Shown here: positions 11,800-21,870 of the stretch, in pieces
How positions within the stretch are numbered: position 1 is the stretch's first letter
Layout of the letters: each line of letters opens with the position of its first letter
Source of the DNA: Rhizopus sp. PT2906
Lineage: Eukaryota; Mucoromycota; Mucoromycetes; Mucorales; Rhizopodaceae
Direction: 5' to 3'
Assembly: GCA_025529335.1 (NCBI GenBank)
Contig: JAMYHX010000355.1
Coordinates: 1 to 45,597, forward strand
Length of the DNA: 45,597 bases
Position numbers and translations under genes: made by a program
Notes under the pieces: model-generated
The model's input: only the letters and a program-made list of their open reading frames with translations
What the model was told of the DNA's origin: nothing
Database searches by the model: none

Positions 11800-12160
11800 C
11801 AAAACATCGCCACTCGGATCAGATCTTCGACAACAAAAAGTTGTTTACTTCATAGCATGCTGATTTTACTTCACCGTATCCATGGCTGATCGATCATTTC
11901 ACATCTTCCAAGCTTGTTATGGTAAGATCGGGACGACATGTCCACAAGGTTTCGTTTTCTTGCACTTCGAATGTTATGTCGTTTGTCCAACACCTCTTCT
12001 TCAGGATTATCAAGCAGGCCACATAAAAACGGATCAACGAATCGTGTATTAAGCTCGGATTCGTTCACATCCTCTGCAATTGGCACGCAAGATAACTTCT
12101 TAACTAACTCAGCCAGACCATTGGCAAATTCGCGTTCACTTGTAGCACAGATTATTAGTA
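11800..12160 (-). pseudogene. Relic of a multicopy mucoralean family of unknown function
   Basis: Read on the minus strand from about 12160. A first piece includes ELNTRFVDPFLCGLLDNPEE. After a one-base shift near 12000, the frame continues as WTNDITFEVQENETLWTCRP, then DLTITSLEDVK, an in-frame TGA, and SHGYGEVKSACYEVNNFL. From memory, this order (VDPFL-GL-DDP, WTNE, RPD-IT, GYGE-K) recurs in many hypothetical proteins of Mucorales; I cannot confirm this here. The TGA sits where I would expect a Trp codon, and a further shift follows. Function unknown; its repetition in genomes suggests a mobile or expanded gene family. Confidence 0.55.
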
Positions 12161-12274
12161 TGATGTCACTCTGTCTACAGGCTCTGACTAATACAATGGG
12201 CGCTACCTCTACCCACTACCTGTAATGTCACCCACAAAGCCTTTCAATACGTAGCGTCAAACTAAACATATCTT

Positions 12275-12524
12275 TATGAAGTTACCATCTTGGATTGTTT
12301 CTTTTCAAGAAGAAGAGATAAAAAGAAATGTTATTTATTCTAAGTTTATGTTGTCAGTTTGATCAACAAAGACCACTTAGCTCACGTGTAATTATGATAA
12401 CGTCGTATTTTATATCAGAGAGAGTTAACCGGACAGCCTTAGGTTAAGCAGAGACTTTGGTAGTATAAATGTGTATAATGACAACATAGATAGCGCCCCA
12501 AGGAAGCGCCTGTGGCATTAGCCC
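12275..12524 (+). repeat. Dispersed repeat, copy A
   Basis: About 250 bp that align over their length with 20325-20570. Shared blocks include ACCATCTTGGATT, TTTTCAAGAAGAA, TTTATGTTGTCAG, ATCAACAAAGA, and a GATAGCGCC block followed by a second GCGC motif. Identity by eye is roughly 70 percent with small gaps. No clear terminal inverted repeat was found. It could be a solo LTR, a MITE-like element or the tail of a larger element. It sits directly upstream of the integrase relic. Confidence 0.75.
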
Positions 12525-12609
12525 TTTTATATACAATATAATTTGGATAGGTACTGTCCAAATTATGATAAGCTCTTTGAATACTCTATAAGTCGATATC
12601 AGTGCTAAA

Positions 12610-13593
12610 TACAACAATTGCTTCAAACAAGTTTACATGGATTTTATCACTTTGACAGAGCAAGGAAACAATAGCGCTCTAGTATTTTGTGACAAATTCA
12701 GTAGGTGGGTGGAAGTCAAGCCAGCTCCTGTACAGAGTGCAAGTTTCACCTGTATATGCCTCTTTGAGTGTATATGTACATATGGCATGCCAAGCTTAGT
12801 ATGTTGTGATCAAGGCAAACACATTAATGCGGAAGAGATGAAAGTAATATTATCGAACTATGGAATCGACTTGAAGTTTGGGATTGCATATAGGCCTCAA
12901 GGACAGGGTAAAGTAGTGAGGATGAGTGGTGCAATCAAAAGCATAATCAAGAAATATATTTTTGAATATCAATAAAATTGGGACCAGTAGTTATCGGCTG
13001 TGTTATATGTAGTGCGCACTTCGATAAGGCGGGATCACGGATATACTCCTTTCTTGTTTGTATATGGTAGAAACCCAAGAAGCTATGAGGGCGAAGAACA
13101 GGTAGAATGGGAAATTGATGATCAACAATTGGAAATGAAAGTTAACGAAAGGATTAAAAGAATCAGAGAGCTGAATGAGTCAATTATCCCACGAGCTCAT
13201 AAAGACATTGATATCTATCGAAAGAAAACGATATAACAATATAACAAAACGACCAAGGAAAGAAAACATTATAAAAACGATCTAGTAATGGTCAACAATC
13301 ATGCTCTGGAAGAACAAAGTGCAATGATGATGTCAAGATGGCTAGGTCCATTCAAGATAAAAGAGACTCTGGATAATAATATGTATATAATTCAAGACGG
13401 TAATATGCAGTTACCTTCAGTTCATCATGCAGATCAAACCTTATATAAGACCAGACCTAGACTCGCAGCATCCTTGAAGTTTTATCGTATAAACAAGCCC
13501 TCCGATAAAAGGATATGTAATGTTGTCCGAGACAATAGTATTGTCTCGTATTTTGTATGCCGTCCGGACAGGGTATCTTATAAAATCGGATAA
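12610..13593 (+). pseudogene. Ty3/gypsy-type integrase relic with three in-frame stops
   Basis: A single frame runs from about 12610 to 13593, interrupted by stops at 12973-12975 (TAA), 12991-12993 (TAG) and 13234-13236 (TAA). It shows the integrase core: VYMDFITL (first Asp), ALVFCDKFSRWVEVKPAP, YGMPSLVCCDQGKHINAE (second Asp), then AYRPQGQGKVVRMSGA. Where active enzymes have a Glu in the V-E-R context, this copy has Val, so the catalytic Glu is lost. The C-terminal beta-barrel segment SRWLGPFKIKETLDNNMYII follows. No reverse transcriptase, RNase H or gag is present, so this is a 3' fragment. The imperfect palindrome at about 13530-13551 may belong to an LTR, but no second LTR copy is in the window. 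Confidence 0.85.
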
Positions 13594-13920
13594 ATAACCA
13601 TCCTTGGCAAAAAGGATACGGGTGTACGAAGAGGTCATGCCTTCATATCACTCGATATTCATTTAAATTATAAAGAAAACTAATTTTAATAAACAATACT
13701 CTTTATTCTATCCCTATATTTTGAAATCTTTTGTAACTCTAAAAGGACATAGAGTTTTAACTATAGTCAAGGAGACCAATGCAGTGAAGAATTTCGGAGT
13801 TCAGACAGGTATAAAAGATACACTACAACATTTTGAAATACATTAGTGGACATTGATATCCAGCTCTTGCCGTGACTGTCACCTGTATCAACGGAAAAAC
13901 TCAGGGCGGGGGATCCTTGA
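13594..13920. other. Spacer upstream of the phosphate carrier
   Basis: No gene. The left part may be the remains of an LTR belonging to the integrase relic. The right part is the upstream region of the phosphate carrier gene. Confidence 0.35.
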
Positions 13921-13929
13921 TATAAAAAA
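13921..13929 (+). promoter_or_regulatory. Probable TATA element of the phosphate carrier gene
   Basis: TATAAAAAA lies 76 bp upstream of the ATG at 14005, followed by a CT-rich stretch before the start. A strong TATA fits the very biased codon use of this gene, which suggests high expression. The assignment is by sequence and position only. Confidence 0.5.
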
Positions 13930-14004
13930 TTTTAGTGCCCTTCCGATTTTTCTCTCTTTTTTTCAATACCTCCTTCCACTTATCTAAAAAAAGCGGCAGA
14001 AACG

Positions 14005-15250
14005 ATGTTCCCTTCTCAACAAGCCTTAAAGAACAATTTCATTGTTCCTTCTCCTGCTAACGATGCTGCCCCTACCGGTGCTAACCTTTATGCTCGTTTT
14101 GCCATTGCTGGTGCTCTCTGCTGTGGTATCACTCACGGTGCTATGTAAGTTTATGATGATTAATCATGTCAATAGAAACTAATATTCTCTTTTTATCTAG
14201 GGTAAAGAAATAACATAAAAAGACTCAAACAAGAGTATGCATACTTACTATTATCATAGACTCCCGTTGATGTCGTTAAGACCAGAATCCAATTGTCTCC
14301 TGAAGTTTACAACAAGGTGAGAGAAAATAGAGAGAGAGAGAGAGAATGAATACTTAAAGTATACATAGGGTATGATTGCCGGTTTCCGTCAAGTTGTTCA
14401 AGCCGAAGGTGCTGGTGCCTTGTTGACCGGTTTCGGCCCCACTGCCGCTGGTTACTTCTTGCAAGGTGCCTTCAAGTTCGGTGGTTATGAATTCTGGAAG
14501 AAGACTTTCATTGACCTCATTGGTGTTGAGAAGGCCTCTGAAAACCGTACTGCCATCTACCTCGGTGCTTCCGCTATTGCCGAATTCTTTGCTGATGTTG
14601 CTCTCTGTCCTTTGGAAGCCACTCGTATTCGTCTTGTTTCTCAACCCACTTTCGCCACTGGTCTCCTCTCCGGTTTCACCAGAATCTTGAAGGAAGAAGG
14701 TGCCATCAAGGGTTTCTACTCTGGTTTCGGTCCTATCTTGTTCAAGCAAGTTCCTTATACCATGGCCAAGTTCGTCGTCTATGAACGTACTACGTAAGTA
14801 CCCAAAGTGAGTCAATAGTACTTAAACTGATTGCGATATACGTGTAGTGAACTCATCTTGAAGAACATCAATACTCCCAAGGATCAACTTTCTCCCTCTG
14901 TCATGACCACTGTCAACCTTGGTTCCGGTATCGTTGCTGGTACTGTTGCTGCCATCGTCTCTCAACCTGCTGATACTTTGTTGTCCAAGATCAACAAGCA
15001 AAAGGGTGCTGAAGGTGAATCCCTCACCTCTCGTCTTATTGGTATGGCCAAGCAACTCGGTCCTAAGGGTCTCTTCTTGGGTCTCGGTCCTCGTATTGTC
15101 ATGGTTGCCACTCTTACTGCTGGTCAATTGTAAGTTAATTATATATATTTAGGATAAGGTGAACTAAATAGTATATATAGCGCTATCTATGGTGATATCA
15201 AGCGTCTCTTGGGCGCTACTGCCGGTGTTGAAATTGCCAAGACCAACTAA
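14005..15250 (+). CDS. MIR1: Mitochondrial phosphate carrier, including a 1-nt exon
   Basis: Inner-membrane carrier of the SLC25 family that imports phosphate with protons for ATP synthesis. Exons: 14005-14144, 14201 (one base), 14260-14316, 14369-14793, 14848-15129, 15181-15250; they total 975 nt, giving 324 residues. The three carrier signatures are visible: TPVDVVKTRIQ, CPLEATRIR and QPADTLLSK, each at the end of the first helix of a repeat. The match to yeast Mir1 is strong throughout, including FGGYEFWKKTFID and SRILKEEG-like segments. Codon use is strongly biased (GGT, CTC, TTC, AAG, CAA), unlike neighbouring genes, suggesting high expression. Without the one-base exon the frame shifts just before the first signature and meets a stop soon after; see the finding. 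It converges on ATG101 (140 bp between stops). Confidence 0.95.
14201..14201 (+). other. Single-nucleotide exon (G) of the phosphate carrier
   Basis: Exon 1 ends GCT-AT before GTAAGT (14145). The base G at 14201 is preceded by a strong acceptor (TTTTTATCTAG, with ACTAAT upstream as a branch site) and followed by a donor, GTAAAG. The next acceptor, ATTATCATAG, precedes ACT-CCC at 14260. Joining AT+G+ACT gives Met-Thr and keeps the conserved HGAM-TPVDVVK reading. The flanking introns are 56 and 58 nt, normal for this window. Confidence 0.85.
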
Positions 15251-15390
15251 GTTGCTTAACCTTTACTCGTCTTTTCTTATTTATACACATCAACAACATC
15301 AACTGCCACAGCTACAACAATTTAAAAAACATTCTGTAATATTGTGTTTTTGTTTTAAAAGTAAAATAAACATTAGACAATTTGTTAATA

Positions 15391-16271
15391 TTACAAAGGA
15401 CCGGAATTATTAGGAGGATCAGTCACGAGCATACGTTTAATCATAGTTCCCCATGACTCTGTTTGTGATTGTATGGCAATTTGATAAGGAAATGGGTTTC
15501 CTTCTGTTGTCGTAATCGAAGGAATGTGTTCCTTGTGTTCATTGACAATCTTTAGAATAGTCAATAGACATTGTGATAACTGATTCTCCATCCATCGTGT
15601 CGCTTTGGGTTTATCTAAAATATGCAGTTTAGAAACATCCAATTTGTCTCTTTCTCTTCTTGCCTTGTTCTAAGGGTGAAGGTGACAAGTGAAATGTGAT
15701 ATTCCACTGCTCCCAACATACAAACTCTTCACCCTTTGTGAAATGAAACCAATTCTTTTTTAGTCTCTTTTCATAAAACAAGACAGCAAGCTAAAACATC
15801 GAGTTAGACCTTGTTGTATTTATGTGTTTTTTTGTTTTGTTTTGTTGCTTACTTTTCCCTGTTTAATCTGGGATGAGTTTGTGTTTTGTAAGAATTCTGC
15901 AATCTTTTGTTCAATCAATGTTTCTACTTCTTGACTGTCTGTAATAGACTTTTTTGTTGTATAAAGTTGATTATTTATTTGTATATAAATATTTTTAAGT
16001 AGTTACCACAGTTGTGTTAAGTACTCGAAGTTCCCTAGGCGCGACATTAACAAGTAATCTATGAAAAAAGATGGAATGCAGTAATCCTTTTGAAGAGCAA
16101 CATTAATCCTTCTCTTTCTTTATGTCTTTCTATCTATAATACCTCGTAACATGTCCTTGACATATTCTCTAGGTACGTTTGTCTGTATCGTTTCTCATTA
16201 GCAAAATAAAGGATAATGAAAACAATATTCACCAATTCTAAATTAAACTCTTGAGCAGTAGTGCTTGCCAT
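15391..16271 (-). CDS. ATG101: Autophagy protein Atg101, with a frame problem in the last exon
   Basis: HORMA-domain partner of Atg13 in the Atg1/ULK1 complex that starts autophagosome formation. Exons: 16271-16233, 16182-16143, 16086-16007, 15948-15853, 15790-15391. The N-terminus reads MASTTAQEFNLEL-TNVPREYVKDMLRG-LLHSIFFHRLL, then VNVAPRELRVLNTTV. Exon 5 carries LAVLFYEKRLKKNWF and VCWEQWNITFHLS, the WF-finger and WExW segments of the family, and ends with the conserved NPFPYQIAIQ and WGTMIKRMLVTDPP. Exon 5 is 400 nt, one base too many: the frame before about 15660 and the frame after about 15645 differ. With one base removed the protein would be 217 residues, the size usual for the family. 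Possible causes are given in the findings. It lies 41 bp downstream of the folylpolyglutamate synthase stop. Confidence 0.88.
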
Positions 16272-16312
16272 CTTTATTAAACAAAACAAAAAGAAAAAAG
16301 AAATGGATGTCG

Positions 16313-18011
16313 TCATTGAGGTTCAAATCCAAGCACAGTCAGGGTATTACCCACCATGATCAAACTACCTGTCGTAAGCACTTGGATAGGTTTTATCACT
16401 TGCTTTGATCGATCAATAGATAATTCAATCGCTTCCTCAATTGTATGAACTATATGAACCTTATTTTTTGGGAATGTAGGGTTTTGCTCTATCCAACTCT
16501 TGGCTAGTGCTTGCTGTACAGAGGTTATCTCTTCTGTAGAAACGGTGTAATTGGTATTGTCTGTACTGTAGCCTTGTTTAAATGTGATGTTTGTTGTAAA
16601 TATAACATCGTCAAAGTGTACAGAGGGCTGAATATCGGATATCACTTGAAGTAGTTTATGGCTATCACGACCATGTGTACAATTAAATACCAAGATCCGA
16701 TGACCTTCTTTTTGTTGGACTGTCTGTTGAAACCATGAAGCACAGACACCTAAGCTTTCTACCGTATGTGCTCCATCAAGGTACCAAGTAATATTTGCAT
16801 CATTCGAAGCGTATTTTGTATTGCCAATATGCAATTGCTGACCTCGACCTGGCCATGTGACATTTTTTAATCCTTTCTTAAAGCCTTCAGGAACAGCTTC
16901 ATCAAGTACTATTCCTCGAACGGATTTCAACCATGTTTTACAGAGTTCAATTGCAGTTAATGCGTTATATTTTTGATGTTCGCCTGCGAGACCTAATAGC
17001 AAAAAAGGGGTTATAAATTAAATATAGAAAGCATAAGAGCCACTTGCCTATTTCAATATTATTCAGACGAGATACTTGATCTGCGTGCAAGAACGTCAAC
17101 GGTGCCTTCTTCTCTTCTGCTCTTTGCTTTATCACTTCCATAGCTTCAGGTAATTGCTCAAAAGCAAACACGGGCACTTGTGGCTATAGTAAAAATAAAT
17201 AAACAAGCTCTTATGCTGACTGTATATATATATCTTTACCTTTATGATACCAGCTTTATGCCATGCAATCTGATCAATTGTATTTCCTAATACTGATACG
17301 TGATCTAACCCTAGGGCAGTTATACCACAGACAATTGGTTTCTCAATAATGTTTGTCGAATCATATTCCCCACCAACGCCTACTTCTAATATAGCACAGT
17401 CCACCTACAGGTTTTTTTAGTCAAGAACAAATGTCAAATTCATAAAAACCAACCTTTTCCTGCATAAATGTATGAAAGGCGACTAGTGTCAAATATCTAA
17501 AGTAAACGGGCTTATCAGGATGCTGTCTTGTATTCTTGATCATTTCTCTTTTATCAGCTTCTGGTAGATCCATGGCTCTGATAGCCTCTTCCTTTGTTGC
17601 CTCCAATCGATCCCATACTTCATGGAAATACTTGGCAAACAATTCTTCGCTGATCGGCTTTCCATTAATCCTTATACGTTCTCTAACAGCAACCAAGTGA
17701 GGTGAAGTGAACAGACCGGTCTTGATAGATGGATCATAATTATGTAAGATAGACTGAACTAGTGCACAGGTAGATCCTTTTCCTTTTGTTCCAGTGACGT
17801 GGATGAGGTTAAGTTTATCAAAGTCTTGAGGCTCATATCCGATACGTTTAAAGTACTCCCTCATCTCTGGCAGACTACGTTCGTTCATTCTAGGGCCTGC
17901 TTTACGTAGTTGCTCAAGTACAGCCGCATTGGACTGTAAAGAATTAAGCTTGTCAACAGCTTCTTTATATGTAAAAACCATATTTTTCGAAGAAAAAAAA
18001 CGTCGAAACAT
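16313..18011 (-). CDS. MET7: Folylpolyglutamate synthase, probably dual-targeted
   Basis: Adds glutamates to tetrahydrofolate so that it is retained and used in mitochondria and cytosol; needed for methionine and thymidylate synthesis. Exons: 18011-17454, 17404-17240, 17183-17048, 16992-16313, giving 512 residues. Visible: ATP-binding loop HVTGTKGKGSTCAL (about 74), FTSPHLVAVRERIRING, EVGVGGEYDSTNII, TALGLDHVSVLGNT, and IAWHKAGIIK. The N-terminus MFRRFFSSKN looks like a mitochondrial leader, and a second in-frame Met at residue 11 (MVFTYKEAVDKLN) would start a cytosolic form. The third intron (17047-16993) uses a GC donor, GCAAGT. It lies on the same strand as its neighbours, 105 bp after the stop of the molybdopterin-domain gene. 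Confidence 0.95.
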
Positions 18012-18116
18012 GTAAGAAGCAAAAATAAAAAAGATTTTTTAATCTGTCTGCTTGTATCACAAAGATTGTCGCGCATTAGAGCAAACTAGCCAATGAATAT
18101 ACAGCATCTCTTTCAC

Positions 18117-19051
18117 TTATTGATAGATCCAACCTTTGATGCCTTGCATAATTTCCTTACCAATTTGTTCTACTTGCTCTTGATCTTTACCAACTACGCT
18201 TACGACTACTCTTACGCCTTGCTGCATTCCCCATTTGGGATAGCTTCCAATCTTGATATCACTCACTTTATTCTGCACTTGTGTCAAAAATGGAGCAATA
18301 TCACCTTCACCTAGTTCAGTAGCAATCTGTATGCGATGATATCCCTTTTGATCCCCAACGATATCCAAAAAGTGTGGCCGAAGTGATTCCAAAAGGCCTT
18401 CAAATAGTTTTGGAATACCTGGCAAAATATGAATATTCTTGTTGACGACGACCACTGGAACCCAAAAGTTTTTATTCGGGCGCAGTTTGATTGATGGCTC
18501 TGGAAACGTCGCCATCCGTTTACGTTCTTCTGTCAATGTCCAATTCGGGTATCGATCTTTAGATGAAGTTTCCATTTGTTGACAGGTCTCTTGATCAAGG
18601 ACAAGTGGAAGTGAATACGCTTTGGCAATAGCAGCATAGGTGATATCGTCGTGGGTTGGACCTAGGCTATCTCTCTCAGTTGCGCTTTCCCTTATTTATA
18701 ATTTTTTTCATACCAATGCCTCCGCTCGTAAACACAAAATCGTGTTGGCTAGAAAGTCTCTTGATAGTCTCTGCAATGAACTCATAATCGTCAGGTATAG
18801 TCTCTACTCTTCTCAAGTCGATGCCTAGATCAAACAGATACTTGGCTTCCTTTTGTCATTAAAACTCTTTCATAATGTCTAATCTTTTTGTTACCCAAAA
18901 AGTAAGCATTCGAATCTCTTGTTTTGCCATTTAATATTTCGTCACCAATGATACAACAGGCAGCTGTAGTCAGCTTTCTGCTCATGGCTGAATAATGTCT
19001 ATGAAATGGAGTCAAAAATAGTCTTGTTCTTAAAGCACAAGAAAGTAACAT
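18117..19051 (-). CDS. Molybdopterin-binding (MoCF/CinA-type) domain protein
   Basis: Exons: 19051-18895, 18845-18714, 18661-18117, giving 277 residues. The core is the MoCF_biosynth fold: CCIIGDEILNGKTRDSNAYF (about 33-52), AKYLFDLGIDLRRVETIPDD, and FVFTSGGIGPTHDDITYAAI, the glycine-rich and Asp-Asp signature. The family includes CinA-like proteins and the N-terminal domain of animal FAD synthase FLAD1. No PAPS-reductase-type FAD synthase domain follows, so this is the stand-alone form found in fungi. The N-terminus MLLSCALRTRLFLTPFHRHY is Arg-rich with no acid, suggesting mitochondrial import; Met23 could start a cytosolic form. Biochemical role is uncertain; FAD-pyrophosphatase-like activity has been proposed for this domain in FLAD1, but is not shown by the sequence. 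Confidence 0.85.
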
Positions 19052-20324
19052 TAAAAAGAGAAAGAGAAAGAGAGAGGAAAAGGAAATGCATTACAGATTG
19101 CCCTTTTTAGAATGAATACCATTACAGTCCTTCCGTTTTCACATACTCTCTCCCTTGAAAATGAACGAGTTAACAATCAAATTAGTCATAGAATCATTGG
19201 ATGACCATTGTGATAAAGTAGCTGTCAAATAAGTACAAATACGAATAAGAACCGCTATTATTGAATATTGATCCTTGAAACGATCAAGCTTCTAATGTTA
19301 TTATAAGCAATAGCGCTAACGAAAGAATTAATAGCTATTAACAAATGCGTCAAAGGCATAGACAAGTGCTTTATCAGTTGTTTGAAAGGAATATAGAATG
19401 TTATATGCAAATGCTTTAGGCAGGAAATATCCCTTTGTTTAGAAAAAGAAGAAGAGGATTATCTTTATTCAACCCCTTGGTTGAGCCTTCTTTTTCTCTT
19501 TCCAACCTTGACAACACAGAATTCGTATCTGCCGCAGGATAACAGAAAGTCAAGGATATCCTCCCGTATTTTTCTATCCATGCAGCTAGCGGCTGACACC
19601 CTTCGTTTCTTGTTTCTCTCAGCTACCGAAGAAATGCTTACTATTTCGCTACATAGTTGATATAAACAGGAATGACGATATGTGGATATTTATTATTATT
19701 ATTACCTTCGATAACTGAGATCGCTCCTATCGAAGACGGTGTCAATGAATAACCACACTCTTCGAATGAGATCCCTCTCAGAATGATTGGTCAAGGGCAG
19801 GCATCCTGTTATGAAGAGGTCAGCTGCAAACTGCAAAGTATTTTTTAGCTAGTAAATGTCTCTGCTTTCAATAGAGCCGATTACTTTGTTGTTTAGAAAC
19901 TTGAAAATATTTCCTAAGATTTCTCCTTTAGATTATCATCCATAAACTGCTGCATAGCTCCTGGAAATACTTCAGTTCTACTTTCAAGAGCTGAATTTAT
20001 CTTCTCAAATTCTCCTGGAGCAAAGCAATCATTTCAATGCTCATCATGCAAGTCCAAAATGATAGAGCAAGCAAGACTAGCGATAACCACAAAATAATTA
20101 ATATTAGATGATTAAATAAACTTGTTGTGTCTACTCACAGTTTGCAATTGAGCTTGCAAGCAAAATATTCCATCATTTTCTCCACGCATCTCCCGGTGGA
20201 TAATATCCACATTTTTTTTTTTTGCCTGGTCGCCTGTCTATATGTCGCCAACACTATGTGGCTCCATGCTAGATTTACTCAAAAGCAGATATATTTCCAT
20301 ATTATTTGATGTAGAATACAAATT
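19052..20324. other. Gene-poor region with minus-strand coding-like islands
   Basis: No complete gene. On the minus strand two islands look protein-like. One, about 20070-19925, reads CFAPGEFEKINSALESRTEV and then FPGAMQQFMDDNLKEKS before a stop. The other, about 19800-19655, reads ILRGISFEECGYSLTPSSIG and then AISVIEG. An in-frame stop and unjoined frames separate and interrupt them. They may be exons of a decayed gene or a mobile-element relic. I recognise neither. The left part is the promoter of the molybdopterin-domain gene. Confidence 0.3.
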
Positions 20325-20570
20325 TATAAAGTAACCATCTTGGATTAATCCTTTTCAAGAAGAAAAAGAGATGAAAAAATGTTGTTATTGCTTTATTTAT
20401 TCTAATTTTATGTTGTCAGATGCTATCAACAAAGATACAAGAACACGTGTATTTTACATTAAAGAATATTCCATTAGAAAGCGTTAGGTTAGTTAAAGGC
20501 TTTGGCAGTATGAAGCTGTATAGTAACGCCACAGATAGCGCCTAAAGGGAGCGCTCGTGACATTGGCTGC
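20325..20570 (+). repeat. Dispersed repeat, copy B
   Basis: Second copy of the repeat at 12275-12524, in the same orientation, about 8 kb away. It keeps the shared blocks listed for copy A in the same order and spacing, including AGATAGCGCC and a following GCGCT. The sequences flanking the two copies are unrelated, so the match marks the element itself rather than a large segmental duplication. Confidence 0.75.
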
Positions 20571-21828
20571 TTTGTCATGGGTTTCCTTGTACGCGTAGTG
20601 TTTCCCAATAAAAACAAGCTCTATAGGAAAGAGGCATGGTAGAAGAAAAAAGTGTGTGTGCGTGTGTGTAAAAAGAAATAAGTGAACTATTTCTTTCTCC
20701 CACAAGAGAAAAAGACAAACTGCGCGACTCCTCAAACATCCAAACAAGTTGTCTTCCGAAAAGATTAAATTAGGTTTCTTCAATCTGGGAAACTCAAGTG
20801 AAGAAACAAAAAAGCTTACATTGTGATTATGAAAGTACTTCTGAGTTGAAATTCTTTATCTGCATGAATTTTTTTGGTTATCTGAAGCAATTAAGGAGAA
20901 TGCTATTCTTCATCCCTCATCAACTTCCAGTAGGCCATCTTAGTAAACTGTTACAAAACATGTGACTCAATTACAGTGTAACTAAAACTGAAACATTTTA
21001 GACTCTTTGCCAAAGAAAAAAGATCCTATCTAAGTTATTATTTCAACATCATAAACTATATTAACTTTAGTCTAACTTCCGAACCTTGCCTTTATAAACA
21101 AAATAATACACAACTCTGGAATTGAATACTAAGTAGTCATACAAAATGTGCACTTGGACATTATCTCTTGAACGCCGTTTAAAGGGTAGTATACTACACC
21201 AAGTGGCAAATTGAAAAGTTTAATCTTATTTGAGTGAATATATTTCAATTTAAGATAACTGTGACACTATTAAGATAAAATCTTTGTGTCAACTATTGAA
21301 ACCGTCCCTGCAATATGAGGATCGACGGTAACTTCTCTCATATAGGCCATCATTTATACCATGAACGCATCTTTTATTACTGGATTATAGCCGACAACAT
21401 GATAACGGATATATGAAAAGGATGGAGCCTATGATAAAAAGGGAAATATGTATCGTGAAAGCGAGCATGGAAAACCGTTTAGACTTATTATTAACTGCTG
21501 GCCCAAGTCTAATTAAAATGAATACCCCCTTCTTGCTTTAAATGACAAAGACAATTCTCTTTTTTTATCCATCTTATTTATAATCTCTGTGTTCTTTATT
21601 AAAGAAAAAGGGGAATACTACTGTTTATGTTAGAGTAATTCTGAACAGGTTTTTAATACCAAGAATTGAATTAACTATATGGAAATTCCAACTTAATTAC
21701 CTGTAAATTCCTATGGTCAAGACTGTCTTATACAACTGTGAACACACAAACGGAAGACAGGATGTTGGACAAACTTTGGAAACATAGGTATTAAACCACC
21801 ATATTTTGGAGTGAAATTTTGTTGCCTC

Positions 21829-21870
<42 letters not shown>

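Noticed and set aside
14354..15127. Minus-strand open frames rich in Thr/Glu/Gly across the phosphate carrier
   Set aside because: They arise from the strong codon bias of the plus-strand gene and match no protein pattern.
16313..16335. GGTTCAAATCC, resembling a tRNA T-arm
   Set aside because: It lies within the last codons of folylpolyglutamate synthase, and no matching acceptor stem or anticodon arm is nearby. No tRNA was found elsewhere in the window.
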